Source of the DNA: an uncultured bacterium
GTDB lineage: Bacteria > Verrucomicrobiota > Lentisphaeria > Victivallales > UBA1829
Direction of reading: 5' to 3'
Length of the DNA: 64,000 nt
NCBI GenBank assembly: GCA_902774245.1
Contig: CACYHQ010000005.1
Location: forward strand, 62,001 to 126,000
Part shown: in pieces, positions 55,763-63,970 of the stretch
Layout: every line of letters starts with the position of its first letter
How positions within the stretch are numbered: the stretch's first letter is position 1
Translations under genes and position numbers: made by a program
The notes under the pieces: generated by a model
Seen by the model: the letters and a program-made list of their open reading frames with translations, nothing else
What the model was told of the DNA's origin: nothing
The model's database searches: none

Positions 55763-57039
55763 TGCGGTTCTCCGACATCGTGTCGCTGTCCTTCCTGAAC
55801 CTGCGGCTGCACAAGACGCGTTCGCTGCTGACCTCGCTCGGCGTGATTTTCGGCGTCGGGAGCGTGATCTCCATGATGGCGATCTCGAAGGGCGCGGAAC
55901 GCTCCGCGCTGTCCCAAATCGAGTCCATGGGCATCGACAAGATCATCATCCATACCAAGAAGCCGCACTTCGACACGACCTCCGGCTCGTCCGGCAGCAA
56001 CTCCGTCAGCGCGGTCGAGGACTACGGCCTCGACATCCGCGACTACCAGTTCATCAAGACGATGGAGAACGTCCACCACATCACCACCGTCCGCAACACC
56101 CGCCAGCCCATCACGAGGGGCGAGACGCGCCTGGACCTGAAACTCTGCGGTGTCTCCAAGGGGTTCATGAAAGACACCTCCTGTCACCTCACGTCCGGGC
56201 GCTGGTTCAACGATATCGACTTCAGCAACGCCGCGACCATCTGCGTGATCGGGCAGAACGTGAAGCGCAAGCTCTTCCCGCTCGGTGCGAAGGACGTGGT
56301 CGGATCGAACATCCGCACCGGAACGGCATCTTACCGCATCGTCGGCATCATCGCCAACGACAACGGCACGAGTCTGCCGGAAGTCGGCAGCCCGAACGAC
56401 ATGATCGTGATCCCGGCCAGCACCGACATGGCGATCTACGGCAACTACGCGAGCGAAAGCCAGGGACGCCGCAGCAACAAGGCGATCCTGGTCGACTACG
56501 ACGTGATGCTCGTGAACGTCGCCAACCTCGAATACATCGACAACACGTCGAAGCGCCTCCAGAACTATCTGGACAAGGCGCACGCGAAGACCAAGGACTG
56601 GGACATGATCGTGCCGCTGGACCTGCTCAAGCAGCGCGAGCGCACCCAGAAGATCTTCACCATCGTCATGGGCGCCATCGCCAGCATCTCGCTGCTCGTG
56701 GGCGGCATCGGCATCATGAACATCATGCTCGCGAGCGTGTCCGAACGCAAGAAGGAGATCGGCACGCGCCGCGCGCTCGGCGCGCAGAAGTTCGACATCC
56801 TGTTCCAGTTCCTGATCGAGACCGTGATCCTGACCACGCTCGGCGGATGCGTCGGCATCGGCCTGGGGCTCGGCCTCTCCGAGATCGTGAAACGCTACGC
56901 GGAAATGCCAACGGAAGCATCCATGACGAACATCATCGGCTCGCTCCTGATCTCGTCGTTCGTCGGCGTGGTCTTCGGCACGTATCCGGCATGGCGCGCG
57001 GCGCAGCAGAACCCGATCGACGTGCTGCGGTCCGAGTGA
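55759..57039 (+). CDS. MacB/FtsX-type ABC transporter permease
   Basis: 426 residues with the MacB layout: one N-terminal membrane helix (LTSLGVIFGVGSVISMMAISKG), a large periplasmic domain (about 50-300) and three C-terminal helices of the FtsX domain (GGIGIMNIMLASVSERKKEIGTRRALGA; LGGCVGIGLGLGLSE). It is a mechanotransmission-type exporter rather than a classic pore. Translationally coupled to the ATPase gene. Last gene of the secretin-MacA-MacB operon. Confidence 0.95.
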   Translation: MMRFSDIVSLSFLNLRLHKTRSLLTSLGVIFGVGSVISMMAISKGAERSALSQIESMGIDKIIIHTKKPHFDTTSGSSGSNSVSAVEDYGLDIRDYQFIKTMENVHHITTVRNTRQPITRGETRLDLKLCGVSKGFMKDTSCHLTSGRWFNDIDFSNAATICVIGQNVKRKLFPLGAKDVVGSNIRTGTASYRIVGIIANDNGTSLPEVGSPNDMIVIPASTDMAIYGNYASESQGRRSNKAILVDYDVMLVNVANLEYIDNTSKRLQNYLDKAHAKTKDWDMIVPLDLLKQRERTQKIFTIVMGAIASISLLVGGIGIMNIMLASVSERKKEIGTRRALGAQKFDILFQFLIETVILTTLGGCVGIGLGLGLSEIVKRYAEMPTEASMTNIIGSLLISSFVGVVFGTYPAWRAAQQNPIDVLRSE

Positions 57040-57255
57040 TTTTGCCGGACTGCCGGACAAAAAGCCGCGAAAAGCGCGCTGCGTCCGGAAAAAATCATGG
57101 TTTTTCGGGAAAAACACTGGTAAAATCAGCGATTTGGAGTTATCTTTTAAAGCAGAAAGCGGTGGATCGACGTCTGTGTCCGAACCGGAATATGATTTCT
57201 TTACGGTCGGCGGCAGATAGGGTCAGCCGCGAACCGAAACCATCCGGAGGCCAAG

Positions 57256-58134
57256 TTGAATCTTCTGAAATTCTCGAAAATGAGCGGAGCGGGCAACGAT
57301 TTTGTGGTCGTTGACTGTTCCGAGTCCGCCTACGTCTTCACGGCGGACGCCATCCGGAAGATCTGCGACCGCCGCCGCGGCATCGGCGCGGACGGACTGA
57401 TCCTGCTCTCCAAATCACGCATCCCCGGCTGCAATCACGTCGTCATGGAGTTCTACAACTGCGACGGGTCGAAGGCGGAACTGTGCGGAAACGGTCTCCG
57501 CTGCGCCGCGCTCTTCGCCTACGAACACAGCCTCGCACGCGATTCGTCCATCACGTTCGCGACGGGCGGCGGCGAGCTTGCCGCAGAGGTCATCGGGCGC
57601 GACCTGGTCCGCATCGAACTGCCCGTGACCGAGGACTTCGAGGCGCACGAGCACATCGGCGGGTACACGGTCTTCAAAGGCTCGGTCGGCGTGCCGCACG
57701 CAGTGGTCCGCATGGACGGCCTGGAACGTGCCGATATCCTGCGTCCCGGCCGCGAACTGCGCAATCACGCGGCGTTCGCGCCCGCGGGCGTCAACGTCGA
57801 TTTTCTGGAGTTCGGACACGATTTCTCCGAGCCCATTCAGATCCGCACCTACGAACGCGGCGTCGAGGACGAAACGCTCGCCTGCGGGACCGGGATCGCG
57901 TCGTCCGCGCGTGTGCTTGCAAAGTTCTTCCACGCGCCCTCCGACCTCACGTTCCGCACGCGCTCCGGCGACCTCGTCAAAACGCATCTTCCCGCCGGAA
58001 ATTCCGCGCGGATCATCCTGACCGGCCCTGCGGTCGAAGTATACCGGGGGACCGCCTCCGCAGACAGATTTGAACTGGCGTCCGTTACGGCCGCCGACAG
58101 CCCATATTCCAAGGAAAAGGATTCCCAATCATGA
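57256..58134 (+). CDS. dapF: Diaminopimelate epimerase
   Basis: Converts L,L- to meso-diaminopimelate for lysine and peptidoglycan; 292 residues. N-terminal KMSGAGNDFVVVD, first catalytic Cys in AELCGNGLRCAAL and second in DETLACGTGIASSA are intact. The start is TTG: GGAGG lies 5 nt before it and no ATG fits. It overlaps dapA by 4 bp. Confidence 0.96.
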   Translation: MNLLKFSKMSGAGNDFVVVDCSESAYVFTADAIRKICDRRRGIGADGLILLSKSRIPGCNHVVMEFYNCDGSKAELCGNGLRCAALFAYEHSLARDSSITFATGGGELAAEVIGRDLVRIELPVTEDFEAHEHIGGYTVFKGSVGVPHAVVRMDGLERADILRPGRELRNHAAFAPAGVNVDFLEFGHDFSEPIQIRTYERGVEDETLACGTGIASSARVLAKFFHAPSDLTFRTRSGDLVKTHLPAGNSARIILTGPAVEVYRGTASADRFELASVTAADSPYSKEKDSQS

Positions 58135-59000
58135 AAATTCAAGGTCTCTACACGGCGCTTGTGACTCCGTTTCGCAACGGAGCGGTGGATTACGATAGAC
58201 TGACGAAGCTGGTCGAAATGCAGATCAGCTACGGCGTCGACGGGATTTCCCCGGTCGGTACCACCGGCGAGTCGCCCACGCTGAGCTTCGAGGAGCACGA
58301 ACGCGTGATCGCGACCGTGGTCCAGCTCGTGAACGGCCGCTGCAAGGTGCTTGCCGGAAGTGGCGCGAACTCGACCGCAGAGGCGCTCCACCTGACCCGT
58401 CACGCGAAATCAGACGGCGCGGATTTCTCGCTCCAGGTCGCCCCGTACTACAACAAGCCCACGCAGGAAGGCCTCTACCGCCACTTTGCCACCATCGCGG
58501 ATTCCTGCGACATCCCGATCGTGATCTACAACGTGCCCGGACGCTCCGGCGTCGCTGTTGCACCCGAGACTATCGCGCGCCTCGCGAAGAACCACAACGT
58601 GGCGGGCGTGAAGGAAGCCGGCGGCTCCGTCGACCGCGTGTCCGAGATACTCGACCTCTGCGACATCCCGGTCCTCAGCGGCGACGACGCGCTCACCGTG
58701 CCCATGATGTCCGTCGGCGCGGTCGGCGTCGTCAGCGTGGCGTCGAACATCATCCCGAAAGAGATGAAGCAGCTCGTCGACCTTTGCAACGCCGGAGACT
58801 ACGCGAAGGCGCGCGAACTCCACCGGAAACTCTACAAGTTCTTCAAGGCGATGTTCGTGGAGACCAACCCGATCCCGGTCAAGGCAGGCATGGCGATCCG
58901 CGGCCTGCTCGACGAGGAATACCGTCTGCCGCTCTGTCCGCCCTCGGACAAGAACCGCGAATTCCTCCGCCAGATCCTCGCCGACGTCCCGGTGGACTGA
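58131..59000 (+). CDS. dapA: 4-hydroxy-tetrahydrodipicolinate synthase
   Basis: Condenses pyruvate and aspartate semialdehyde; TIM barrel, 289 residues. GTTGESPTLSFEEH, the Tyr of VIYNVPGRSG and the Schiff-base Lys in VAGVKEAGGS are present. Translationally coupled to dapF (ATGA). Followed by palindromic repeat copy C and a terminator. Confidence 0.97.
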   Translation: MKIQGLYTALVTPFRNGAVDYDRLTKLVEMQISYGVDGISPVGTTGESPTLSFEEHERVIATVVQLVNGRCKVLAGSGANSTAEALHLTRHAKSDGADFSLQVAPYYNKPTQEGLYRHFATIADSCDIPIVIYNVPGRSGVAVAPETIARLAKNHNVAGVKEAGGSVDRVSEILDLCDIPVLSGDDALTVPMMSVGAVGVVSVASNIIPKEMKQLVDLCNAGDYAKARELHRKLYKFFKAMFVETNPIPVKAGMAIRGLLDEEYRLPLCPPSDKNREFLRQILADVPVD

Positions 59001-59005
59001 GGAGG

Positions 59006-59051
59006 GGAGGCGAAGCCTCCACTGCGGCAGTACCCTGCTCCGCTCGGACAC
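59006..59051. repeat. Dispersed palindromic repeat, copy C
   Basis: GGAGGC-GAA-GCCTCC, then ACTGCGGCAGT and a decayed CCCTGCTCCGCTCGGACAC. Same order as copy B at 14920; located just after the dapA stop. Confidence 0.65.
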
Positions 59052-59072
59052 AAAGATAAAAAAACAATACAG

Positions 59073-59110
59073 GACTCCTGCGGTAGATTTCCGCCGGAGT
59101 CTTTTCTTTT
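59073..59110 (+). terminator. Terminator of the dapFA operon
   Basis: Arms GACTCC (59073-59078) and GGAGTC (59096-59101) with an inner GCGG/CCGC pairing, followed by TTTTCTTTT. Confidence 0.88.
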
Positions 59111-59144
59111 GTTGATTTTTTTGGAAGATTATTTCGTTCTTTGC

Positions 59145-59172
59145 TTGAAAATGCTCGAAGTGAGGCTATATT
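59145..59172 (+). promoter_or_regulatory. Promoter of the leader/fusion-synthetase operon
   Basis: TTGAAA (59145-59150), 16 bp, TATATT (59167-59172); transcription would start about 35 nt before the leader ORF. Confidence 0.65.
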
Positions 59173-59215
59173 TTTATCTATTCTTTTTTTTACGCACGAA
59201 TTGAGGCAAACACAA

Positions 59216-59356
59216 ATGATGTTCCGCACGACAGCCGCTTCCGAACAGCGCGACGGCGAATTCTCCGCCGCGGCGTTCGCGTCTGCACGTATTGCCTCGA
59301 TCCGAATCGCGTCCGATGCCATTATCGACATTATTATTACCAAGGCCGCCCGTTGA
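59216..59356 (+). CDS. Putative 46-codon leader peptide
   Basis: Small ORF with GAGG 9 nt before its ATG, just downstream of a promoter. It is rich in Ala, Ser and Ile, with an isoleucine cluster near the end (SDAIIDIIITKAAR). Its last codons overlap the 5' arm of one of two competing hairpins. This arrangement is like amino-acid attenuator leaders, but the regulated gene is not an obvious biosynthetic enzyme. A chance ORF is possible. Confidence 0.45.
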   Translation: MMFRTTAASEQRDGEFSAAAFASARIASIRIASDAIIDIIITKAAR

Positions 59357-59425
59357 AACCCTTTGCACAGGGAAGATACGGGTGGTCCGGACGTGTTTCC
59401 ACCCGTATCCGGATGCCTGATTTTT
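59347..59425 (+). promoter_or_regulatory. Attenuator-like pair of mutually exclusive hairpins
   Basis: Segment ACGGGTGG (59378-59385) can pair with CCGCCCGT (59347-59354, overlapping the leader stop). Alternatively, as GATACGGGTGG (59375-59385), it pairs perfectly with CCACCCGTATC (59399-59409). The second hairpin is followed after 11 nt by TTTTT, a weak terminator. Confidence 0.5.
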
Positions 59426-59468
59426 CCTGAGCAATCCTAATACCCAACCCAAACAAGGATCGCAAGAC

Positions 59469-61769
59469 ATGGAAAACAAAGAACAAATCTCCATGAGAGT
59501 CCGTGAGCTCAGGGCTCAGAAAAACTTCACCGTTGAACAGATGGCTGAACTCCTCGGCGTCACGCCGGAAGAGTACTCCCTGTTCGAAAGCGGAGCCAAA
59601 CAGGCGCCGTTCTCGTTCTACTACAATCTGGCAGGACACTTCGGACTGGACGTCTCCTCCGTCATCAGCGGCGAAGCTCCGAACTTGGCCCTGTATACCG
59701 TCACGCGCAGCGGCGAGGGCTTCCCCTTCGTCCGCCGCCCCGAATTCTCCTATCTGCATCAGGCGATCCGCATGAAGGACCGCACAGGTGAACCCTTCAT
59801 CGTCACCGCGCCGCCCGCGGGCGAAAACGAGCCGCTTCAGTATTCCGAGCACAACGGCCAGGAATTCGTCCTGATCCTGTCCGGTTCCCTGCGCGTCTTC
59901 CTGCACGGCAAGGAGGAAGTCCTGAACGAGGGCGACAGTATCTATTTCGACGGCCGCGAGGCGCACGCCATGCAGGCCGCCAACGGAAAGTCCTGCAAGT
60001 TCCTCTCCATCGTCATGCACAGCAAGTACGACGACGCCAAGCCCGACCGGTTCGCGTTCGTGCCGCAGACCACGGTCAAGGAACCCCCGACCGGCAAACG
60101 CCGTCTGCTCTATCAGGACTACATGGACGAGGAGTGGAATCCGGACGGAACGCTCAAGGCCGTGCATTTCAAGGTGCCGGAGAAGTTCAATTTCGCATAC
60201 GACGTGCTGAACCGCCTCGCCGCCGAGTGCCCGGACAAGATCGCCATGAAGTGGGTCTCCAAGGATAAAGTCTGCCGCGACTTCACGTTCCGCGACATCT
60301 CCGAGAACGCCATGCGCTGCGCGAACCTGCTGCACTCCCTCGGAATCCGCAAGGGCGACCGCGTGATGCTGGTGATGAAACGCCATTATCAGTTCTGGTT
60401 CGTGCTGAACGCACTCCACATGATCGGCGCAGTGGCGGTCCCCGCCTCCTGCCAGATGACCGCGCACGACTTCGAATACCGTTTCAAGAAGGCGGACATC
60501 CGCTATGTGGTATGCTCCGCCGACGGCAATATCACGAAGGAAGTCGACGAAGCCGCCGCCGTGACCGGCATGACGCTCAAACTCACGGTCAACGGACAGA
60601 AGGACGGCTGGCTCGACCTCGACGCCCTGTATCCGAACTTCCCGCCCGTCTTCCAGCGTCCCGCCGACCTGAAGACCACCGATCCGCTGCTCGTCTTCTT
60701 CAGTTCCGGCACGACCGGCTACCCGAAGATGGTCGAACATGACCACGCCTATCCGCTCGGACACATTATGACCGCGCGCCACTGGCACAAGGTCAATCCC
60801 GACGGCCTCCACTTTACGGTCGCCGACACGGGCTGGGGCAAGGCTCTCTGGGGCAAGATCTACGGCCAGTGGCTCTGCGAAGCCGGCGTTTTCACGTTCG
60901 ACTTCGACCGTTTCCACGCCGCCGACCTGCTCCCGATGTTCAAGCAGTACGGCATCACCACCTTCTGTGCGCCGCCGACCATCTTCCGTTTCCTCGTGAA
61001 GGAAGACCTCTCCAACGTCGACTTCTCCACGCTCGAACACGTCACCACCGCCGGCGAGGCCATGCCCGCCGAGGTCAGCGAGGCGTTCGCACGCGTTTCC
61101 GGCCAGCTCCCGTACGAAGGATTCGGCCAGACCGAGACCACGCTCACCATCGCCACGCTCGCCGACATGAAGCCGCGTCCCGGTTCCATGGGGCGCCCGA
61201 ATCCGCAATACGAGGTCGTCCTGCTCGATCCCGAAGGCAATCCGGTCCGCACCGGCGAGACCGGCGAAATCTGCGTGAAGGCGGAACCGGGCGATCATCC
61301 GTGCGGACTCTTCTGCCAGTACGTCAAGAATCCCGAGGACACGCAGAAAGTCTGGCACGACGGCTATTACCACACCGGCGACCAGGCGTGGCAGGATGAG
61401 GACGGCTACTTCTGGTATCAGGGCCGCGCCGACGACATCATCAAGACGTCCGGCTACCGCGTCGGTCCGTTCGAGGTCGAAAGTGTCCTCATGGAGCTCC
61501 CGTACATCCTCGAATGCGCCGTGACCGGCGTGCCGGATCCCGTCCGCGGCAAGGTCGTGAAAGCCACGATCGTGCTCGTGAAGGGCAAGGAAGGATCCGA
61601 CGAGCTCAAGGAAGAGATCAAGAACTACGTCAAGACCCACACCGCGCCGTACAAATATCCGCGCATCATCGAGTTCGTCGCCGAACTCCCGAAGACCGTC
61701 AACGGCAAGATCCGCCGCGCCGCGATCCGCGAGCAGAACGCCGCCGCTTCGGCTGAAAAGAAGAGCTGA
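59469..61769 (+). CDS. XRE-cupin regulator fused to acyl-CoA synthetase
   Basis: 766 residues in one frame. Residues 1-70: XRE-type HTH (RVRELRAQKNFTVEQMAELLGVTPEEYSLFESG). Residues about 110-185: cupin (HNGQEFVLILSGSLRVFLHGKEEVLNEGDSIYFDGREAHAM). Residues about 215-755: acetyl/acyl-CoA synthetase of the ANL superfamily with P-loop FFSSGTTGYPKMVEHDH, GFGQTETT, YHTGDQAWQDEDGYFWYQGRADDIIKTSGYRVGPFEVE and the catalytic Lys in KTVNGKIRR. It would activate a carboxylate with ATP and CoA; the substrate is unknown. The regulator half suggests autoregulation. Preceded by a leader/attenuator region and followed by a terminator. Confidence 0.93.
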   Translation: MENKEQISMRVRELRAQKNFTVEQMAELLGVTPEEYSLFESGAKQAPFSFYYNLAGHFGLDVSSVISGEAPNLALYTVTRSGEGFPFVRRPEFSYLHQAIRMKDRTGEPFIVTAPPAGENEPLQYSEHNGQEFVLILSGSLRVFLHGKEEVLNEGDSIYFDGREAHAMQAANGKSCKFLSIVMHSKYDDAKPDRFAFVPQTTVKEPPTGKRRLLYQDYMDEEWNPDGTLKAVHFKVPEKFNFAYDVLNRLAAECPDKIAMKWVSKDKVCRDFTFRDISENAMRCANLLHSLGIRKGDRVMLVMKRHYQFWFVLNALHMIGAVAVPASCQMTAHDFEYRFKKADIRYVVCSADGNITKEVDEAAAVTGMTLKLTVNGQKDGWLDLDALYPNFPPVFQRPADLKTTDPLLVFFSSGTTGYPKMVEHDHAYPLGHIMTARHWHKVNPDGLHFTVADTGWGKALWGKIYGQWLCEAGVFTFDFDRFHAADLLPMFKQYGITTFCAPPTIFRFLVKEDLSNVDFSTLEHVTTAGEAMPAEVSEAFARVSGQLPYEGFGQTETTLTIATLADMKPRPGSMGRPNPQYEVVLLDPEGNPVRTGETGEICVKAEPGDHPCGLFCQYVKNPEDTQKVWHDGYYHTGDQAWQDEDGYFWYQGRADDIIKTSGYRVGPFEVESVLMELPYILECAVTGVPDPVRGKVVKATIVLVKGKEGSDELKEEIKNYVKTHTAPYKYPRIIEFVAELPKTVNGKIRRAAIREQNAAASAEKKS

Positions 61770-61803
61770 TTCTTCTCTGAATCACCTCACCTGAATAGAA
61801 ATC

Positions 61804-61839
61804 ATCCCGTAGGAAGCCCGAACTTTCTACGGGATTTTT
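61804..61839 (+). terminator. Terminator of the fusion-synthetase gene
   Basis: Stem ATCCCGTAGGAAG/CTTTCTACGGGAT (one bulge) with a six-base loop, followed by TTTTTG. Confidence 0.9.
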
Positions 61840-61923
61840 GTATATTCAAGATAAAATGAACCCCCGCCTCGAATATGATCCCGGGGCAGGGGATAGAGAT
61901 AATTTGAGGGAGGCAGGGGCAGA

Positions 61924-62325
61924 TTACGCTTCCGCGGGCTCGAAATAGACTTTCACGCGGCGCGTGCGCGGTCCGTCGTACTCGCAGAAATAGATCCCCT
62001 GCCAGGTGCCGAGCTCAAGGCGTCCGTTGCGGAACGGCACGGTCTGGCAGAATCCGGTCAGGATTGCTTTCAGGTGCGCGTCGCTGTTTCCCTCGCAGTG
62101 CTGGTAATACGCCTCGTCATGCGGGATGAGCGAGGAGAGTTTCTGCAGGAGATCGTGCTTCACGTCCGGGTCGGCGTTTTCGTTGATCGTGATCCCGGCG
62201 GTCGTGTGGGGGCAGTAGATGTGGCACATGCCGCACGGGATGGACTGCGGCAACACGCGGTTGACGTCCTCGGTGATGTCGATGATCTCGCAGTGACGGC
62301 TGGTCTTGACGGTGAATTCTGCCAT
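61924..62325 (-). CDS. yjbQ: YjbQ/UPF0047 family protein
   Basis: 133 residues, compact beta-barrel family with conserved HIYCPHTTAGITINENADPDV, HCEGNSDAHLKAILTG and LGTWQGIYFCEYDGPRTRRV. Family members show weak thiamine-phosphate synthase activity in E. coli assays, but the physiological role is unsettled. Start at 62325 (AAGGA 12 nt upstream) rather than an ATG 17 codons earlier that sits in the leader. Monocistronic. Confidence 0.92.
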   Translation of the reverse strand: MAEFTVKTSRHCEIIDITEDVNRVLPQSIPCGMCHIYCPHTTAGITINENADPDVKHDLLQKLSSLIPHDEAYYQHCEGNSDAHLKAILTGFCQTVPFRNGRLELGTWQGIYFCEYDGPRTRRVKVYFEPAEA

Positions 62326-62378
62326 GATGGATGTTTTCCTTTCAATGTAATAAGGTTCTCTGTTCGATTCCGACAAAT

Positions 62379-62407
62379 AATATAATGCGCGCGCGGCGGG
62401 TTTGCAA
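62379..62407 (-). promoter_or_regulatory. Promoter of yjbQ
   Basis: Minus strand TTGCAA (62407-62402), 17 bp, TATATT (62384-62379). Confidence 0.7.
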
Positions 62408-62530
62408 GCACGCGGAGCTGTTTTTTATGCCGGACACGCCAGGGCGGGGTCGGATTCAAACGCCGCGAGAATCGCCGGAGCGACAGGTTCGGTATTTCTT
62501 TTGTGGTTCAGGATTTTGAGATATTTTTAT

Positions 62531-62566
62531 TGAAACTAGTTTTAATAAAGTTTCAGAAAAGTTTCA
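62531..62566. promoter_or_regulatory. TGAAACT/AGTTTCA repeat cluster upstream of promoter
   Basis: TGAAACT (62531-62537), AGTTTCA (62549-62555) and AGTTTCA (62560-62566). The last two are one helical turn (11 bp) apart, ending 9 bp before the -35 box; activator- or repressor-site-like. Confidence 0.45.
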
Positions 62567-62574
62567 ATTTGAAC

Positions 62575-62603
62575 TTGACTTTAACTGAGAAGTGTACTAT
62601 ATT
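62575..62603 (+). promoter_or_regulatory. Promoter of the HTH-like small protein gene
   Basis: TTGACT (62575-62580), 17 bp, TATATT (62598-62603). Confidence 0.75.
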
Positions 62604-62722
62604 TTCCCGAATCCGGGAAGATGGTCTGCAAAACTGAATTCAGATGCCCGGATTCGTCTCGAATCATACATCCACAGAACACCAAGAGAAAGGACCATGC
62701 ATGAACCGCTCGCCGCCCGAAG

Positions 62723-62742
62723 TGTCGTACATTTGTACGACA
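62723..62742. promoter_or_regulatory. Perfect 20-bp palindrome in the 5' leader
   Basis: TGTCGTACA-TT-TGTACGACA, 9-bp arms without mismatch, about 115 bp after the promoter and 80 bp before the ATG. It could be an operator (roadblock) or an RNA hairpin. No family could be assigned. Confidence 0.55.
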
Positions 62743-62822
62743 GAACCCCCAGAACCCTTAACTTTTTTTGCACATGTACCCCATCCATAAAACGAAAACG
62801 AAAGAAAGATGCGGACGTTATC

Positions 62823-63203
62823 ATGAGTGAATATAACGAAGAGATCGGATCAGATCAGGGAATCGGTATGGACCAGATCCTGCGCGAGGCGGAACAAAAC
62901 ACCGCCTCTTGGAAAAAGAACGACATGCCGGGAACCGAAACGCTGCGTCGGATGATCCTGCTGGCGGATTGGGCCAGCAGGGAACCGAAACGCTGGGCCG
63001 CCTACAAGATGTTCTATTACGAGAATGTGGGAAATACGACCCTCATCGCGCAGAGACTTCATGTGGCGGAACGCACCGCGCGGCGTTATCTGCTGCCCGT
63101 CCGGCTCGGCAGACATTTCCGCCGCAGACGCACCGCGACGAAACCGCTGCGCCGTCTGTCACGTCAGAGCAGAGGAGGTGACTTCGGGCTGAATATGCTG
63201 TAA
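62823..63203 (+). CDS. Small HTH-like basic protein
   Basis: 126 residues, unrecognised. An acidic N-terminus (about 1-30) is followed by helices resembling a sigma-70 region 4/HTH arrangement (YYENVGNTTLIAQRLHVAERTARRYLLPVRLG) and a very basic Arg-rich tail. DNA binding is likely (inference). The frame is open 77 codons upstream, but that part covers the promoter leader and palindrome; ATG 62823 begins protein-like sequence, although no good RBS is seen. Confidence 0.6.
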   Translation: MSEYNEEIGSDQGIGMDQILREAEQNTASWKKNDMPGTETLRRMILLADWASREPKRWAAYKMFYYENVGNTTLIAQRLHVAERTARRYLLPVRLGRHFRRRRTATKPLRRLSRQSRGGDFGLNML

Positions 63204-63331
63204 GTCCCCCTGAACTCGGATCATGGAAAGGGGATTCCGATTGACTCGGGATCCCGGCGTGATCGGGCGTCCTGTCCGGAGAACTCTTCCTCATTGTGAA
63301 GAACGGCTTCGGGCAGGGCGCTTTTTCCTTA

Positions 63332-63970
63332 TTATGCGTTATCTGTCGGGGCAGGGGAATCCTGGTCGGTTTCGGTTCCCGCGACGAACTGAGTATGGCA
63401 CCGCAGGCAGACATGATGCTTGAAATCGAAGTTGTCTTTCGTGCGCGGCGTCAGGCAGTACGGGCAGCGTTTCCCCCTTCTGCTGAAAACCAGATACCAC
63501 GGGATCCCGAGCGCGATGAAAGCCGCCTCGAAGACAAAGTATCCGTAGGGCAGCATCGGGTAATGGAAGTCGAACCATCTGTCATAACCGCGCATGTAAT
63601 ATGCGACGATTCCGACGATCATCGCGGGAAAAACAAATGTCTGGAGGAATCCTTCCCCGTGGCTGATGAGATTCTCCATCTTCGCCAGATAGCTTTCCGG
63701 CACGGGGTACGTCCTGAAGATCATCGGCGAACGGGCTTCTCTCTTCTTTCCGGTCAATTCCCGCAAGTCCGCGTGGATACATCTGCCCCATCTTCCGTTG
63801 GTCAGATCCGTGATCAGTTCGGCAGTCACAAAGATGATTAGTCCGAACAGGATCATGCAACTGAAAAAGAATACAGCAATAATGAGAGGGACGGCGATTC
63901 CATAGATTACATCCGGAGAAAGGACTCCGAATCCGGCAAGAGCGAGCGCTCCGATCCGCCATGGTCCCAT
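63332..63970 (-). CDS. Hypothetical membrane protein with C-terminal zinc ribbon
   Basis: 212 residues, function unknown. Four membrane helices (about 8-24, 26-52, 108-124, 140-160) with a basic cytoplasmic loop between helices 2 and 3, then a rubredoxin-like ribbon (CPYCLTPRTKDNFDFKHHVCLRCHTQF). AAAGG lies about 12 nt before the ATG at 63970, so the gene appears complete. Convergent with the HTH-like gene; the 128 bp between them hold no clear terminator. Confidence 0.7.
   Translation of the reverse strand: MGPWRIGALALAGFGVLSPDVIYGIAVPLIIAVFFFSCMILFGLIIFVTAELITDLTNGRWGRCIHADLRELTGKKREARSPMIFRTYPVPESYLAKMENLISHGEGFLQTFVFPAMIVGIVAYYMRGYDRWFDFHYPMLPYGYFVFEAAFIALGIPWYLVFSRRGKRCPYCLTPRTKDNFDFKHHVCLRCHTQFVAGTETDQDSPAPTDNA

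Noticed and set aside
62592..62822. N-terminal extension of the HTH-like small protein
   Set aside because: It would begin inside the -10 box and translate the operator palindrome; the protein-like sequence starts at 62823.
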